Assembly (NCBI GenBank): GCA_029216955.1
Contig: JANAVB010005597.1
Span: forward strand, 42,331,311 to 42,395,310
Direction of reading: 5' to 3'
Origin: Iris pallida
Taxonomy: Eukaryota > Streptophyta > Magnoliopsida > Asparagales > Iridaceae
Length of the DNA stretch: 64,000 nucleotides
Shown here: positions 34,353-46,934 of the stretch, in pieces
Position numbering within the stretch: position 1 is the first letter of the stretch
Layout: every line of letters begins with the position of its first letter
Translations under genes and position numbers: made by a program
Notes under the pieces: generated by a model
What the model saw: the letters and a program-made list of their open reading frames with translations, nothing else
The model's database searches: none
Told to the model about the DNA's origin: nothing

Positions 34353-35159
34353 GGCTACTTGAATGGTTCCCTCGTACTCCATTATAACTGTTGTTATTCT
34401 TTTAATTCAAGTTCTTTTAACTGCTTTAATATATTTTATGATGTGCTGATTTTAGTTCTTAAGTGAAGCCTCATTTGTGGCACTTGCTCTTTCTGGGACC
34501 TGACCCAGCTGATTTTGTGTGCCAGATTTCGGAGCAGCCTCAGAGGATCTACCGACCTTCCAGCCTGATGGTGACCACCAGGCGTAACCAGGGCAACGAG
34601 TGGATTTATTTTTGCTCTCCCACTCTATTGTAAAAATTTTATTTTGAGGCGTTTAGCCGGCGAGCACCTGTTACCTCGTATTGCATACCTTATTATTGTC
34701 TGCCTACAGGCTGTAACATGATTGACAGATCCTAGGGTTGATCATGTATGACTAAACTCTTGCTAGTCCTCACATTTTGTAACGACTAGCTTCATGATCA
34801 GCTGGATATGTAATGTTTGGGATGCCTTACTATTGTATATTTGGCGATCTTATATCTTGTAACTTTACTTGCTTGCTTGAGATTGAGACAATTAGGCTTG
34901 TTATCGACCATAGGAGACTGATGGATTGTAGTTAAATTCTCATATATCTAGACAGCCGTGACCGTATAGTGGGATGAATTCTATTTCATTATACGTAGCT
35001 GGCTATGTATGCCCCCGCTCTCCAGTATTCTGGTTCTGGGGCGTTACAATTAAACCATCTCCCTTTCATTTACTATCAAACCCACCCACCATCCACACCC
35101 ATATACAGTCAACCGACCAATGTTTGAACCGATCGGCCATATCGGATTTTTGCCACACG

Positions 35160-35196
35160 GTGTGTTGGAAATTGGACTGTCCAATTTCCAACACAC
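35160..35196. repeat. 18-bp perfect palindrome with 1-nt centre
   Basis: The arms at 35160-35177 and 35179-35196 are exact reverse complements (left arm GTGTGTTGGAAATTGGAC). Flanking words TGCCACACGG and TGCCACCCCG (about 35220) indicate a wider degenerate repeat. Confidence 0.9.
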
Positions 35197-36663
35197 GGTA
35201 TGGCAGAAATTAGACATGGCTCAAATTCTGCCACCCCGTGTGTCGGCTTCTATCGTTTCTTCCAATTACCCAAACTTTTATTGTTTTCACAAATTTTGGG
35301 TAATTTTTTATCCCTACTGTAAATTTTTCGTTATTTAAGACTTCGGGCTTTGGCAACATCCTTCTGCTTAAGGCAACTTTTGGATTCAACATGATCCCAA
35401 TAGAGGTCGGGATCGCGGGTGGCCCTCCACGATCGGTTTACAATAAAGGTCAAGGGACAACCAAAACTAGCTTCGAATATGATAACCCAACCTTCTGGGT
35501 CGTGTCACGTCTCAATTCTGTAGAAACGATCGTTCTCGCATGGACGTGATTTCATACAAGTCTGAATTATGCTTTGTACAATGCATGAATTTTGCACAAT
35601 GACAACTAGACTAAATCAACAACACATCGAAACTTTTAATGCAGAAAATCAAATTGTAACACAGAGATAGGAACATAGATAACTTCTTTATTGATAACTT
35701 GAAAAGGATTTCAAAGTACTCTTGCTTGGGAATCAAAATGTCATAATTGGCTTACATCATTCTTTTGAAACTTTAAAAATAGACACAATGCCCATATATC
35801 ATATCCATTTACTAAAACGAAAGATAAAAATACCTTCAAAGAAAACTACTAAACTTGAATGGAAAAGGTTCAAGGCATTGAGCAAGACTACACTGGACTG
35901 GACAAGCTTCTAGCGACTCCATTTTTTCTCATATATTTTGCTACCAGAATGATGTCCATAATGTGAGTTAGTTCATGTGAAGCTAGCAGCGATTCTTACC
36001 CACGGTCGTGACCAAACTCACCTAAATAAACATGTGAAACTAGCAGCTAATTATTAAATGATATTTTTACTTGTCTAGGTTCTTTTTAAACAATTCATAA
36101 AAACAAAGATCAACAATAAAAATCATCATCTATACAGTGATTCTTACCCACGGTCGACGATCCATCCCTGTACAAGACAAGTATTAGCACAATTTGCATA
36201 TATATAAAACTTATGTTCCGTCTCTGCACTCAGTGTTAGGTTTTCAATAATTTTATTATATGCATGAAAATTTAACTACATGGCGGTCCATGGGTCATTT
36301 TTGATGATTAGCGCTGCGACTCATGATTCAGCTATTTATTAATAGGCGCAACACCCCCCCTGACCGCGAGATTTCTTTACCTTAGGGTGCTATTACAATC
36401 TCTCCCAGGATAAACTGCCCGAGAGATATCATTATCTCGTGCACATGTTGTCCGAGACTAATGCATAATATATAATTCTATCATATAAATCATTTAAATG
36501 CAGCAGTTAAACAACACGTACATTCGTGCATTTTCTTTTAGTTGTCACAGAGCCATAACTCATTTCTTGTCACTTACTTCCCATTCATTGCAACATATCA
36601 AAGTTCTTCTATACATGTCTAACATTTAGATCATACTTATAAAGGAGTATGCATTCACTTTAT

Positions 36664-36784
36664 ACTAGAGGTCCTAGGTTCTAGCCTTGGCTGTAACATT
36701 TTTTAGTTTAATTTTTTATATATTATATATGGGTCCCATTTTAAAAATTTGTCTAGGGCCCCCATTAACTCAGGGCCGGCCCTG
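36664..36784 (-). mobile_element. Truncated hAT-type MITE
   Basis: The right end reads CAGGGCCGGCCCTG at 36771-36784, and the body matches the reverse complement of the left part of the intact copy at 50232-50542. The other terminal repeat is missing. Confidence 0.65.
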
Positions 36785-37875
36785 AACTACAACAACAGTT
36801 TTATAATTCCAACATGTGATTAATTACTTTTAGCTTATTTTTGGTTGTCATAGTATCATTGATCGTAGGGACGAAACAAAAGAATAGACTACATATCTTT
36901 TCGTTAGGACGTGAAGATAAAGGATCGTCCGATCAAAGCAACTCACCAAAATGAATCTATTTGAGAGAAGGAAGAGCTTCACGCAATGATCAGGTATCAC
37001 CTATGCGTCCTGCATTTGTACCAATTTTTTATTAGCATACTTCGGTATCTTTATCTCAAGATTCGGATTGAATGCAAAATGCGATAAAAGTGAACAATGA
37101 AACCAATTTTGAAAAATAACACGAAAACATATTCATTAAAATCAAGCAGCGAAGACATCAAACGAAAACATGACTCATTTCAACAGAAGCCGATTCATGA
37201 GTTGGAAATATTCACTGCATTTCGTCCATTTCCTATAATACATTCCTACTATTAATCTTCGAGCCTAAAATGATTCCAAACTGGAAATATAAACAAAATT
37301 ACAATAGCAACAACAACGACAATACAAGCAAAAAAAAATCATAATACCTTCAAACAAAAAAGGAAACAAAAAATAAATCCACAAGCTGTCATCTAAAAAA
37401 TGGATTAGTTCCACATTTCCTACTAAGCCAATCTACAATAAAGTTATAAATTCATTTGTTTATTTAAATTGAGATCATATGGGAATAGATGGGAAACATA
37501 ACATAATTAATCTTCTATCTTGTTAAAAAATATTTTGAAAGTAAATTCCAGTTGAAAAAGAAGAAGTAAGGGTATAATACACGAAGACATTTTTTTAGGA
37601 TGCTTCCCCTGAAGATTAGTTTAGAATATTATATAAACAGCCAACCCCCAAATTATTAGATCCCATTCCAATATATTTATCAACATATACATTCATATGC
37701 ATGTCTCTTTCGATGAATTATTGTTGAATTTGTTCTTTACATAATGCTTTATCCTCATAAAAGGTTGTAGGTTTATATGTGGCTTATGGAAGATCGCAAC
37801 TCCCAATGATATACTGAACTAGTGATCTTAGTCATACACATCTCTTTTTGCTTCATGAAGTGTTAGATTTTCTTA

Positions 37876-38372
37876 GGCTGTGTTTGGTAGGAAGGATGGA
37901 AAAGTGGAAGGAAGGAAAAAGATAAGGATTTATTTTCCTTCCATGTGGAAAGGATAGATCATTTCCTTCCTTTGTGTTTGGTAGCAAGGATGGAAAAGAT
38001 AAGAGGTACATTTTTCTTTGTTTGGTATGAAAGAAAAAGTGGAAGGAAAGAAAGTCAAAAAATATAGGGTTTACCAATTCTACCCTCAACTAAAAACACT
38101 TATTTACCATTTGACTTCATAAATAATTTTTAAATAATACATTCATATGTGGGTATAATTGTTAATTAATACAAGCCTCCACTTTTTCTTTCACTTTTCC
38201 TCCCACTTTTGGGGGGATTGGATTTCTTAGGTTATGAAGGAAAAGTAATCCCTCAACTTTTCCTTCATTCCTATTTTTCTTACATACCAAAGAAGAGAAA
38301 ATGAATCTTTCCATTCACTTTTCCCTCCTCTATTTTCCTTCCTCCCACTTTTTCCTCCTACCAAACACGCCC
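37876..38372 (-). mobile_element. Tourist-like (PIF/Harbinger) MITE, copy 1
   Basis: The terminal repeat GGCTGTGTTTGGTAGGAAGG at 37876 is matched by the inverted GGGCGTGTTTGGTAGGAGGA ending at 38372. TTA flanks both ends (37873-37875 and 38373-38375), the 3-bp duplication typical of this superfamily. The interior is the reverse of the MITE at 44508-44961. There is no coding capacity. Confidence 0.85.
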
Positions 38373-39292
38373 TTAATGATTGGTCGATATTGTCGTAATT
38401 ATTTGTTTGACTGATCTCCATAAAATTGTTTCATCACTATTAGAATAAATATATCATGTTTGTAATCTCCCCATCCGGAGATTAGATAAATAACATGTAT
38501 CTATTTATCCAACACTGTTAGCACATTCATATGAACTAAACAATGAACAATTGTTCCTTTGATATATCTAAAAATATATAATTTATGTTATTTCAGTGTC
38601 TAAATGTAGGTATATATTTATATCTAGACAATATATAATTTTTTGTTTTAGAAGTGTCAAATTTTAACGGTTCCAACAATATTCAGGATAAATTTTTGAC
38701 AATCATGTCATCGTTTATTTAAAAAAAAAATGTTTTTGATATATAAATGCCATCATTATTTCATGAATTTTGTAATGTGATGATGTGTCTTTAGTAAAGA
38801 TCCTTTACAAGTGAATATCCTCGGATGGAGGCTGGAGTTCCGACATAGCTTAACCGGGATACTTGGCACTTGCAGAAAACAGTAGAATACGATTAGCATG
38901 TGATCGATCTCTGTCCAACTCCCGTCTCGTACCGAAGAAACGTATGGGCTCGGTGTGTCGCTGGCACATGCACACACGTACGCTGCTGACACGTGGGCCC
39001 GGTTAACTATTTAAGAATACAGTATAAACATAATGTACTTCACTGGGCCCACATGTCAGTCTCTCTCCATTTTGTGTGTGCATGCATCCGAACCGAACGA
39101 ACCCCGTGTCGGCTTAGCTCACCATCACATGCCACGTTCCAAGTGTCATAAATAATTAGCAAATTCCACTCTTGACTAATGTCTCTTTGTCATTATTCTA
39201 TTCTCCCCCCTAAAAAACACAACGAACGAAGGAAGTACCATTCCTACACTCTTCACCTCTCATTCTTCTTCTTCTTGTGAAAAGTCTCGTCC
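38373..39292. other. Upstream region of the glucanase gene
   Basis: No gene is seen. The proximal part (about 38950-39292) contains a G-box CACGTG at 38990-38995, two GGGCCC words and a weak TATA-like TATAAAC near 39024. These are candidate control sites only; the transcription start cannot be fixed by eye. Confidence 0.45.
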
Positions 39293-41780
39293 ATGGAGAT
39301 GGAGCAGCGGCCTCTTCTCTTCTTCATCGTCTCTGCAGTAACACTACTCTTCTGCGCTGCTGCAAGTAAGCTATATTAATTTAATTTAGTTTTGCGACAA
39401 GAAGTTCAAGAACAAGAATTTGCGAGCACACCGCCCCCTCTTTCGCACAATAGAAGTCAGCACCGAAGATTGAGATTTTCTACACGACAAATTAAAAAGC
39501 TTCAACACTGACAGCTATAATATATTAATATTATCGGTTAGTTCTAGTTCTTTATTCTTTATTCTTTATTCTTTCAGGCGCTCAGTCGTTCATCGGCGTA
39601 AACTACGGCCAGGTCGCCGACAACCTCCCCCCGCCCGACGCCACCGCCCGGCTCCTCCAATCCACGTCGATATCGAAGGTCCGCCTCTACGGCGCCGACC
39701 CCGCCATCATCCGCTCCCTCGCCAACACCGGCATATCGATAACCATCGGCGCCTCCAACGGCGACATCCCCGCCCTCGCCGCCGACCCCTCCGCCGCCTC
39801 CGGCTGGGTCTCCGCCAACGTCCTCCCCTTCCTCCCCTCCTCCGCCATCTCCACGGTCTCCGTCGGCAACGAGATCTTCCAGCTCGCCGACCCCTCCCTC
39901 TCCACCCAGCTCCTCCCGGCCATGCAGAACCTCCGCTCCGCCCTCGCCGCCAGTCCCCTGTCGAGCTCCGTCAAGGTCTCCACCGTCAACACCATGGCGG
40001 TCCTCTCCCAGTCGGAGCCCCCCTCCTCCGGAGCCTTCCACCCGGAGCTCCTCCCTTCCCTCCGCGGCGTCCTCGGCTTCCTCAACCAGACCGGCTCCCC
40101 GTTCATGATCAACCCCTACCCGTTCTTCGCCTACAGCTCCGACCCCCGCCCGGAGACCCTCGCCTTCTGCCTCTTCCAGCCCAACGCCGGCAGGCCCGAC
40201 GCCAAGACCGGGATCACCTACACCAACATGTTCGACGCGCAGCTCGACGCGGTCAGGTCCGCGCTCGCGGCGGCCGGGTTCCCGGGGACGGAGATCGTGG
40301 TGGCGGAGACCGGGTGGCCCTACCGGGGGGACGCGGACGAGCCCGGCGCCAGCGTGGAGAACGCGAGGGCGTACAATGGCAATCTGGTCAAGCGCCTGCA
40401 GTCGAAGGTCGGCACGCCGCTGATGCCCGGCAAGCCGGTGGATACCTACATCTTTGCGCTCTACGACGAGGATCTCAAGCCTGGACCGACCTCCGAGAGG
40501 TCGTTCGGCCTCTTCCGGCCGGATCTCACCATGACTTACGATATTGGTCTGACCAAGTCCGGTTCCGGTTCCGGCCAGGTAAGATTCAGGTTCTTGGTTT
40601 TATTCTCATGAGTTTGTAGCTGCATTTAGTTTACATATGTTTTTGTATTTCTTAGTGTCTTGATAATTTTTAACTGACACAATTGTTAGTACAAGAAGGG
40701 CGTAAATAAAATCCGAAAAATTTACATTTCATACATCGCGAGTCCAAAATACCCTTTTTAATAACCATGGTGCATCCCACAGGATTGTATCTCGTTTCCG
40801 ATGGAGCCCTCAAAGGGGATGGAGTTGGTAATTTAGTTCCACATCGAATAGGAGGTGGAATCATGAGGGGGTAGATAATTAGAATTCGTTCATGCCTTAC
40901 ATGAAAATTTCTTTTTAAGACATATGGGTCCAGTCTAATATGGCATCTTATGGATCAACTCCCATTCGAGTCACAACATGCTCTCAACAAAGCATACATG
41001 ACAATGAAGATATATATACATGACAATTGCATGCACACTATAGATTGTGAGGTGTGCTAATTTATCTTTTTATTATATATGTTGTGTCCGACACCAATTT
41101 TGGAGTATCGGAGAAGGTTTACTATGTGAAATGAGGTGTTCGAAAGGAGTAGTAGGTCGGGAAACACTTTCAGTTTAGTTTTTGATAGATTTTGATAACT
41201 GGACACTAAGACCAGTGGATCGGATTCACCACATGACAGTGAATGTGACTGGTGAGTCAGCAATGATGAATGATGAGCGGATCAATAGTATAATAACACA
41301 TGATTGGGCCACCTCAGCATTTATCATAAGTATTTATCACTATCACGTGGTGAGTCCGGACCTATTGATTAAATTTCGACTAAGACACCCGTTTTGGATT
41401 GTCTATAGTACCTACATTGCAATATTTGATGGTTTTTGATTTTCCGTACTACCTACATTGTAATATTTGATCGTTTATGATTTGAGCAGGCGAGGAATTC
41501 ATCAGGAGCATGGTGCGTGCCCAAGGAGGGAGCGACGGACGAGCAGCTGCAGGCAGACCTGGACTACGCCTGCGCCCAGTCGGTGGTAGACTGCGGTCCG
41601 ATTCAGCCGAACGGGGCGTGCTATGAGCCCAACACCTTGCGGTCCCATGCCGCGTACGCGATGAACCAGCTGTACCAGGCCTCCGGGAAGAACTCGGAGG
41701 ACTGCGACTTCAGCCAGTCGGCTACGCTGACCTCCGAGAACCCTAGCTACGATGCTTGCGTGTATCCCGGAGGTCAGTAG
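39293..41780 (+). CDS. Glucan endo-1,3-beta-glucosidase, GH17 with X8 domain
   Basis: Exons 39293-39365, 39578-40578 and 41490-41780 join in phase to 454 aa. Residues 1-25 are a signal peptide (LLFFIVSAVTLLFCAAA). GH17 follows (from about residue 29, FIGVNYGQVADNLPPP) with the acid/base Glu123 in SVGNEIF and the nucleophile Glu268 in VAETGWP. A Gly/Ser linker (GSGSG) leads to a C-terminal X8/CBM43 domain encoded by exon 3, with six cysteines (AWCVP, YACAQ, VDCGP, GACYEP, EDCDF, DACVYP). The protein ends straight after X8, so no GPI signal is visible. It should be secreted and hydrolyse beta-1,3-glucan (callose) in the cell wall. It closely resembles the Arabidopsis At4g34480 type. Exon 2 is very rich in G and C at third positions, unlike its surroundings. 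Start choice: first ATG, with a second at codon 3. All key residues are present. Confidence 0.95.
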
Positions 41781-41869
41781 GGAGCAAAGAATAGATGTGT
41801 GGGTTGGTGAGAAGAATCGATCCCTTCCTCCTGTTGTTGTTGTCATCTAAATGGCATAATAATTAGTGG

Positions 41870-41875
41870 AATAAA
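41870..41875 (+). terminator. Candidate poly(A) signal of the glucanase gene
   Basis: AATAAA lies 90 bp after the stop codon, with T-rich sequence downstream (41910-41940). Confidence 0.5.
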
Positions 41876-43248
41876 GTATGTGGGAAAGATCAATAATTGA
41901 GCTTAATTTGCCTTTTTTTTCTTCTTCTTTTTTTTTTCTAGTGGGTACAGAGATTGGTAGATCTATGGACAGTGTGGGGTTTATGCGTCTCCTCTGATGT
42001 ATGAATGTTCAGTGTCAGTGAACCATGAAGAAATGTGAGTACATAACTGCAACTTTAAGAAAACATGTATGTTCTGTAAGATGTGTAGCATTATAACCGT
42101 GTAATTGATATTTATATATGAGTATGTGTTTTGATCCATAACTATTGATGATTTGAGTGTCTAGTTGATTCAAGATAGATTGTGTTGAACGTTCATCAGG
42201 GTCGGTCTTGGTCCAGGCAGGCTAGACGATAGCGTAGGGCCCAAAAACTTAAAAGGCACCATCATGCACTTGTGTAGAATAGAACTATAATGTACTAGGG
42301 TAATCTTTAACTCAAAATAGTTGTGGTGTAGTGATTATCGTGTACGGTTTACACACTAGATGTCCATATTTCAAATTTAGGTGGCAACAATTTATTTAGT
42401 TACTTTTCAAGTTGGCATCGGACCCACTTGAGCTCAAAGCCGACTGACTTTCATGATACGTATCATTGGATCTTCTAAGATAAAGTTTTCTCTTAAGGTG
42501 GTCCCTAAAGGGTAGTTGGAAGAATTATGGATGTTCATTTTTAAGGTGGAGTATCTCAATAAAACTTGATTGAATAAACTTGTCAATTTAGCTCTACGGT
42601 CGAATGGATTGGGATGAGAATATGTTGGATCTTCTGGTTGTTCGATCGGGATCATTCAAATATAAGTCAAGGTGATTATTGTTGGGTTGCATCTCAAGAT
42701 GATTATTTTTTGGTTGCGTCTCACATTCAAGTCATATGGGTATCATCAAATTTTTGGATTGGTCTAATATCAGTCTTATGGATAATGGGTTCCAAAGCAT
42801 TAGCATCTCCAGTCCTATTGTGACTTTGAAAAAGGTTGTTGCAACGTAAGAATGACAATTTTTTATTAAAAATCTTTCTCCAATACAGTTGTGAAATAAA
42901 TTGTGAAGCTTACATGTTAAAAGGTATAGAAGACAATTTGAAGTTACTTCTCTAGTTATAGATAATGCACTTGACAATATTTTCACCTCTATGTTGTCAA
43001 TTATGAATAAAAAAATATTAAAAAAAGAAAAAGAAGAGGAGTTATTTTGAAACTTGGAAAAAAGCAAAACATCCCAATACTTGTACAGGTAGCTGATCCA
43101 AGTCTTCTAAAAAAAAAATGGGTCTCATTAATTGTGGATGTTATTTTTTAAATAATCAGTGGAACCCACAATTTTATAGGAAGGAAGTCTTATTTGATAC
43201 AAAATATCTGGAGGCAGTAGATCTGCTATCATTTTTATGGGATTTTTT
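41876..43248. other. Intergenic DNA with a degraded repeat at 42198-42440
   Basis: 42198-42440 begins CAGGGTCGGTCTTGG and shares phrases (GTGTAGTGATTAT, GGGCCCAAAAA) with the hAT-type MITE at 50232; it looks like a decayed relative. The rest is AT-rich with no gene. Confidence 0.5.
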
Positions 43249-43472
43249 GACTTTCATCCTACTTATTAATATGTATTTGTACTTGTATCCTGCCTTTTAA
43301 TTTTATTTGACTTACATTCTATTTTTTGTCACTAAAATTATTTTTCGTGACAAAACGAATATTTTTTATGACAAAATAAATAATTTTCGTGACAAAAAGT
43401 GGAATGTAAGTCTAAATAAATTAAAATGTGGAATGTAAATACAAATTTATATTAACAAGTAGAATGAAAGTC
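43249..43472. mobile_element. Foldback element / MITE with long inverted arms
   Basis: The outer words GACTTTCATCCTACTT (43249) and AAGTAGAATGAAAGTC (ending 43472) are inverted. The similarity continues inward through TTGACTTACATTCTATTTTT and TGTCAC, giving arms near 90 bp with mismatches. No clear target duplication. From 43473 to 44008 I see nothing supportable. Confidence 0.6.
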
Positions 43473-44008
43473 AAAATTTTCTTTTTTATGTTTGAGAAGA
43501 CTTTTCTATTTTCTTTTCTTTTATAAATATAATTTTATTATCTAGAAAAAAATTATTGTCTTATAACTCATGTCACATACAAAATTACATCACATTAAAA
43601 GGCAATACAATTAGATATGCGGATTTGATGAATGTGGACTAAACATATCAAATGTTGACGAAAAGTGCGAGACTCCACGAGGGATCAACGTCGGATGGAA
43701 ACCTACTGGGATAAAAAAATATTGTGGTGATAAATGTAGTTGAGCAAACATCAACCGTTAAAGTGACATGTTGAGGATTTACAAAAGGGTCATGATTTGA
43801 CGAATAAGAAGGGGCCACATTATTATTTTTTTTATTTTTTTGGGGTGTCATACTCTAAAAAATTCCATCTGTCTAGAATGATAAAAATGAGAGAGAACTT
43901 TTTGACCATATAATAATATGAAGCATGCAATCTTGAAGGTTCTGAGCATCCTCAAAGATTCTTCTAGATCAATGGCCCCTTTCAATAGTTCTTTTCCCAT
44001 GTCAATAA

Positions 44009-44504
44009 GGTCTCGTTTGGTTCGCGGAATGGAAAGGAAAGGAATCTGATTCCTTGGTATTTTCTTTCCTTTAGGAAATTATAATTCCTATAAATTTTTC
44101 TTTCCGGTGTTTGGAAAGATCGAGATTATAGCCGGAATATATCTTTAATTTTTATTATAGTGTTTGGTGTTTGTAAGGAAAGGAAACAAAATCAAGTCAA
44201 TTTTCCAAAAATACCCTCGTGCTAATAAAAATAATTATTACTTAGAAATATTTTTGTCTAAAAGATATTATGGATAAAAATGGTAAATAATATTATGAAC
44301 ATGGATATTTTGGTCAAAACTTTTTGTAATAAATGCGGGAAAGTTGGAGAAAAAGTGATTCCTTAGATAAATGGGAGGAACCACTTTCCCCCATATTTTC
44401 CTACCTCTTGGAAATCATTTCCAACAACTTTTCTTTGGCTCCCAAACATAGGAAAGAAATCACTTTCCTTTCCCAAGCTCAAATTCCGGTAACCAAACGA
44501 GGCC
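44009..44504 (+). mobile_element. Tourist-like MITE A (tandem pair)
   Basis: The ends are GGTCTCGTTTGGTTCGCGG and the inverted GGCCTCGTTTGGTTACCGG. TAA flanks it at 44006-44008 and 44505-44507. It has no coding capacity and a different interior from the neighbouring MITE. Confidence 0.8.
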
Positions 44505-44507
44505 TAA

Positions 44508-44961
44508 GGGTATGTTTGGTAGGAGGGAAAAGTGGGTAGAAGAAAAATAGAGGAGAAAAAAGTGAAGAAAAATATTTATTTTTTCTTGTTTGGTATGAAA
44601 AAAAATAGAAAGGAAGGAAAAGTGGAGGGATTACATTTTCCTCCTAACCTAAGAAATCCAATTCCCCCAAAAGTGGGAGAAAAAGTGGAAGAAAAAGTGT
44701 AGGCTTGTATTAATTAACAATTATACCCCCATATGAATGTATTATTTAAAAATTATTTATGAAGTCAATCATATATTTTTTACTTTCTTTCTTTCTACTT
44801 TTTCTTTCATACCAAACAAAGAAAAATGCATCTCTTATCTTTTCCATCCTTGCTACCAAACACAAAGAAAGAAAATGATCTTTCCTTTCCATATGGAAGG
44901 AAAATGTATCCTTATCTTTTTTCTTCCTTCCACTTTTCCATCATTCCTACCAAACACAGCC
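44508..44961 (+). mobile_element. Tourist-like MITE B, same family as 37876-38372
   Basis: The ends are GGGTATGTTTGGTAGGAGGG and the inverted GGCTGTGTTTGGTAGGAATG. TAA flanks it at 44505-44507 (shared with MITE A) and 44962-44964. The interior matches the MITE at 37876 in the opposite orientation. Confidence 0.85.
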
Positions 44962-44964
44962 TAA

Positions 44965-45854
44965 GGTATGTGTTATGGTTAGACGGAATAGAATCTACGC
45001 TCCAAATATGATATTTTAAATATTATTTTTCTCACATAAAGATATATATTCTATCGATTTTATAAAAAAATAATACTCACAAACTGATGGAATCTACATT
45101 TTGATACAAAAAAGGACATGTTTGGAACAACATATCTGAGGACAGATGCCATTCCTGTTAAGCCCATTGGAACATGCTTTGAGTATCTTACTCGTCGTAT
45201 TGTAAAGGAGCCGCGTTAGCGATACCGTGAGATAAATTTTAACAAATTATAATTGTGTTTAAATTATAGTAAAAAATATATATTTTTATATACATTTATT
45301 GTATTTTAAAGTTGGAATCGAAGTTGGATTAGTTGTTAAATTATCAAATTTGGACTTTAAAACATGTACACATAATTTATGTTTTCAAAATATACACAAA
45401 AATATATACATTTTAATAAAAAATATACATAAAATTAAAGTTATTTACATAATTGCGTAAGTCTTATTCGAATCTTGGTTTTGGATCAAAACCGAAACCG
45501 AATTATAAATTTTAGTCTTTTCAAAACTGTAACCTTAATTTTTTTTTTCAAACCTAGTCAAAACTCTTATTCGGTTCCGTTCTCTTAAAAAATAATAATT
45601 AGAAGAATGCTCACTCCTACTGAAGATCAGAATAGACCGTACAAATATAACAAGGTCTCTATGAAGAGTATAAGAAACCACCCTATTAAGTGGTGAGTTA
45701 TTAATTAAGAGTTTCAAGGTTTAAATCATGGGCTAAAATCTGAACATATCACCTGTATTGGATTGGATTTGTTGTTAATCATGTTGGAAACTGAACGATT
45801 AAGTTCGATATTGGTCGATATTTTTTGGGATCAGATATGTTATTCCATTTATTC
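44965..45854. other. Intergenic AT-rich DNA, nothing recognised
   Basis: No open frame, terminal repeat or tandem array stands out. Confidence 0.5.
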
Positions 45855-45952
45855 TATTTCAATTATGTCCTCCTTCCTATTACATGTGGACCACCATCCA
45901 CTTATCTACTTCCATGACCTACATGTAATAGGAAGGAGAACATAATTGAAAT
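45855..45952. repeat. Near-perfect inverted repeat, 32-bp arms
   Basis: The arms 45855-45886 and 45921-45952 pair with one mismatch around a 34-nt loop (CCTTCCTATTACATGT against ACATGTAATAGGAAGG). Partial pairing continues outward. It could be a foldback MITE core or a small-RNA hairpin. From 45953 to 46288 nothing else is seen. Confidence 0.8.
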
Positions 45953-46288
45953 ATTATAAATAGAACAACAGATCTGCTTCCATTTTTTTTTTTTTGCATT
46001 AGGCTAATATTAAGAAACTTCTTCCCAATTTTGCTTCCGTCAAAGTCCCAGATGTTGCCGCAAATTGGTTGGATTTGGAACATAACTAAATTGGTATTTT
46101 TGTTGTTGGACAAAGTTTACAATTAATAGCTTTGAAATTGGCCTAGGAGAAGCCTAAACTTCCCGAGACGAGGGCCAAAGTTTGCCGGAACTTTCTAAAA
46201 TTTTGTCCAAGCTTGCCCGAATTTGTACTTGAATGGCTCTTACTTACATTTTCAAACTTTAAAAATTTATTTTAAGTATATATCTTTA

Positions 46289-46615
46289 TCTTCTACTATA
46301 TAAAGAGGCTTCAAAACGGTTCAAAAGTGTGCCGTCTAAGCCGTACGAATATCATCAATTATTTAAATAATTTAAAATTTAACAAGAAATAACTAAATAA
46401 CTACCTAAAATTTTTACTAATTATTTTTAATAAATTAACTAAGTATTTAACTATCTAATATGATATATTTATAACTAAATAGTTTAACTCAAGTGGGTAA
46501 GGTAGAAGGTATTTTTCATGGTTGCTTGAGCTCAAATCCCAGGTTTGATAAATTATTATAATAAATTTATTTTTAACATTTTTTCGCACGTGTATTTGAA
46601 CGTGCACATTACTAG
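46289..46615 (+). mobile_element. Non-autonomous Helitron (327 bp)
   Basis: It starts TCTTCTACTATATAAAG after an A and ends CTAG before a T (46612-46615). A hairpin GCACGT/ACGTGC (46586-46605) lies 6 bp before CTAG. A 5' TC, 3' hairpin plus CTRR, and an A/T insertion site are the Helitron hallmarks. There is no coding capacity. Confidence 0.65.
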
Positions 46616-46934
46616 TTATTATAATACGGCTTGAAAACGGTTAAAAATGAGATGTTTAAATCTTACAGAAATTTGCATATAGGGTAAAGAAGTTTATCTA
46701 AATTCTAAAAAGAAGAAGAAATATTTATAAATGGGATAACATAAGTCAACTGACTTGGTGTGCTAAGGCAGAAATGGACAGAGAGAGAGAGAGAGAGGGG
46801 GAGCCAACTGAGTTGGCAACCCCCCTCCCCCCCACGCGCGTATGCATCTCCTAGAGTAGTTAAGGAAAAAAAATTCTAATTTTTTCTAACTATTTGAACA
46901 TATAACAAATTCTAAAATATATTCAATATTCAAA

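Larger units (their letters stand above)
21944..35048 (+). mobile_element. Solo LTR (about 3.4 kb) split by a CACTA transposon
   Basis: The LTR starts TGTAATGACC at 21944 and ends GGGGCGTTACA at 35048. Both ends are flanked by ATTAA (21939-21943 and 35049-35053), a 5-bp target duplication with no internal retrotransposon domain, so it is a solo LTR. Removing the CACTA element and its duplicated CAT leaves 3,426 bp. The LTR is rich in TAATGCAT words (22640-23084, 32761-33340) and GCCGCAT words. It contains two copies of a hairpin sequence (34150, 34310) also found in the LARD LTRs further right. Confidence 0.85.
35049..37875. other. Intergenic DNA without a supported gene
   Basis: This is AT-rich sequence with stops in all frames. 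It holds the ATTAA duplication (35049-35053), a palindrome (35160-35196) and a hAT-type fragment (36664-36784). From about 35400 to 36500 there are LTR-like phrases such as GTGTCACGTCTC, and a repeated TTCTTACCCACGGTCG near 35992 and 36143, probably from an old, unrecognised retrotransposon. From 36800 to 37870 I see nothing specific. Confidence 0.6.

Noticed and set aside
39574..40112. Long minus-strand open frames rich in Gly, Glu and Val
   Set aside because: They are mirror images of the GC-rich glucanase exon 2, which has the GH17 catalytic motifs and correct splice sites.
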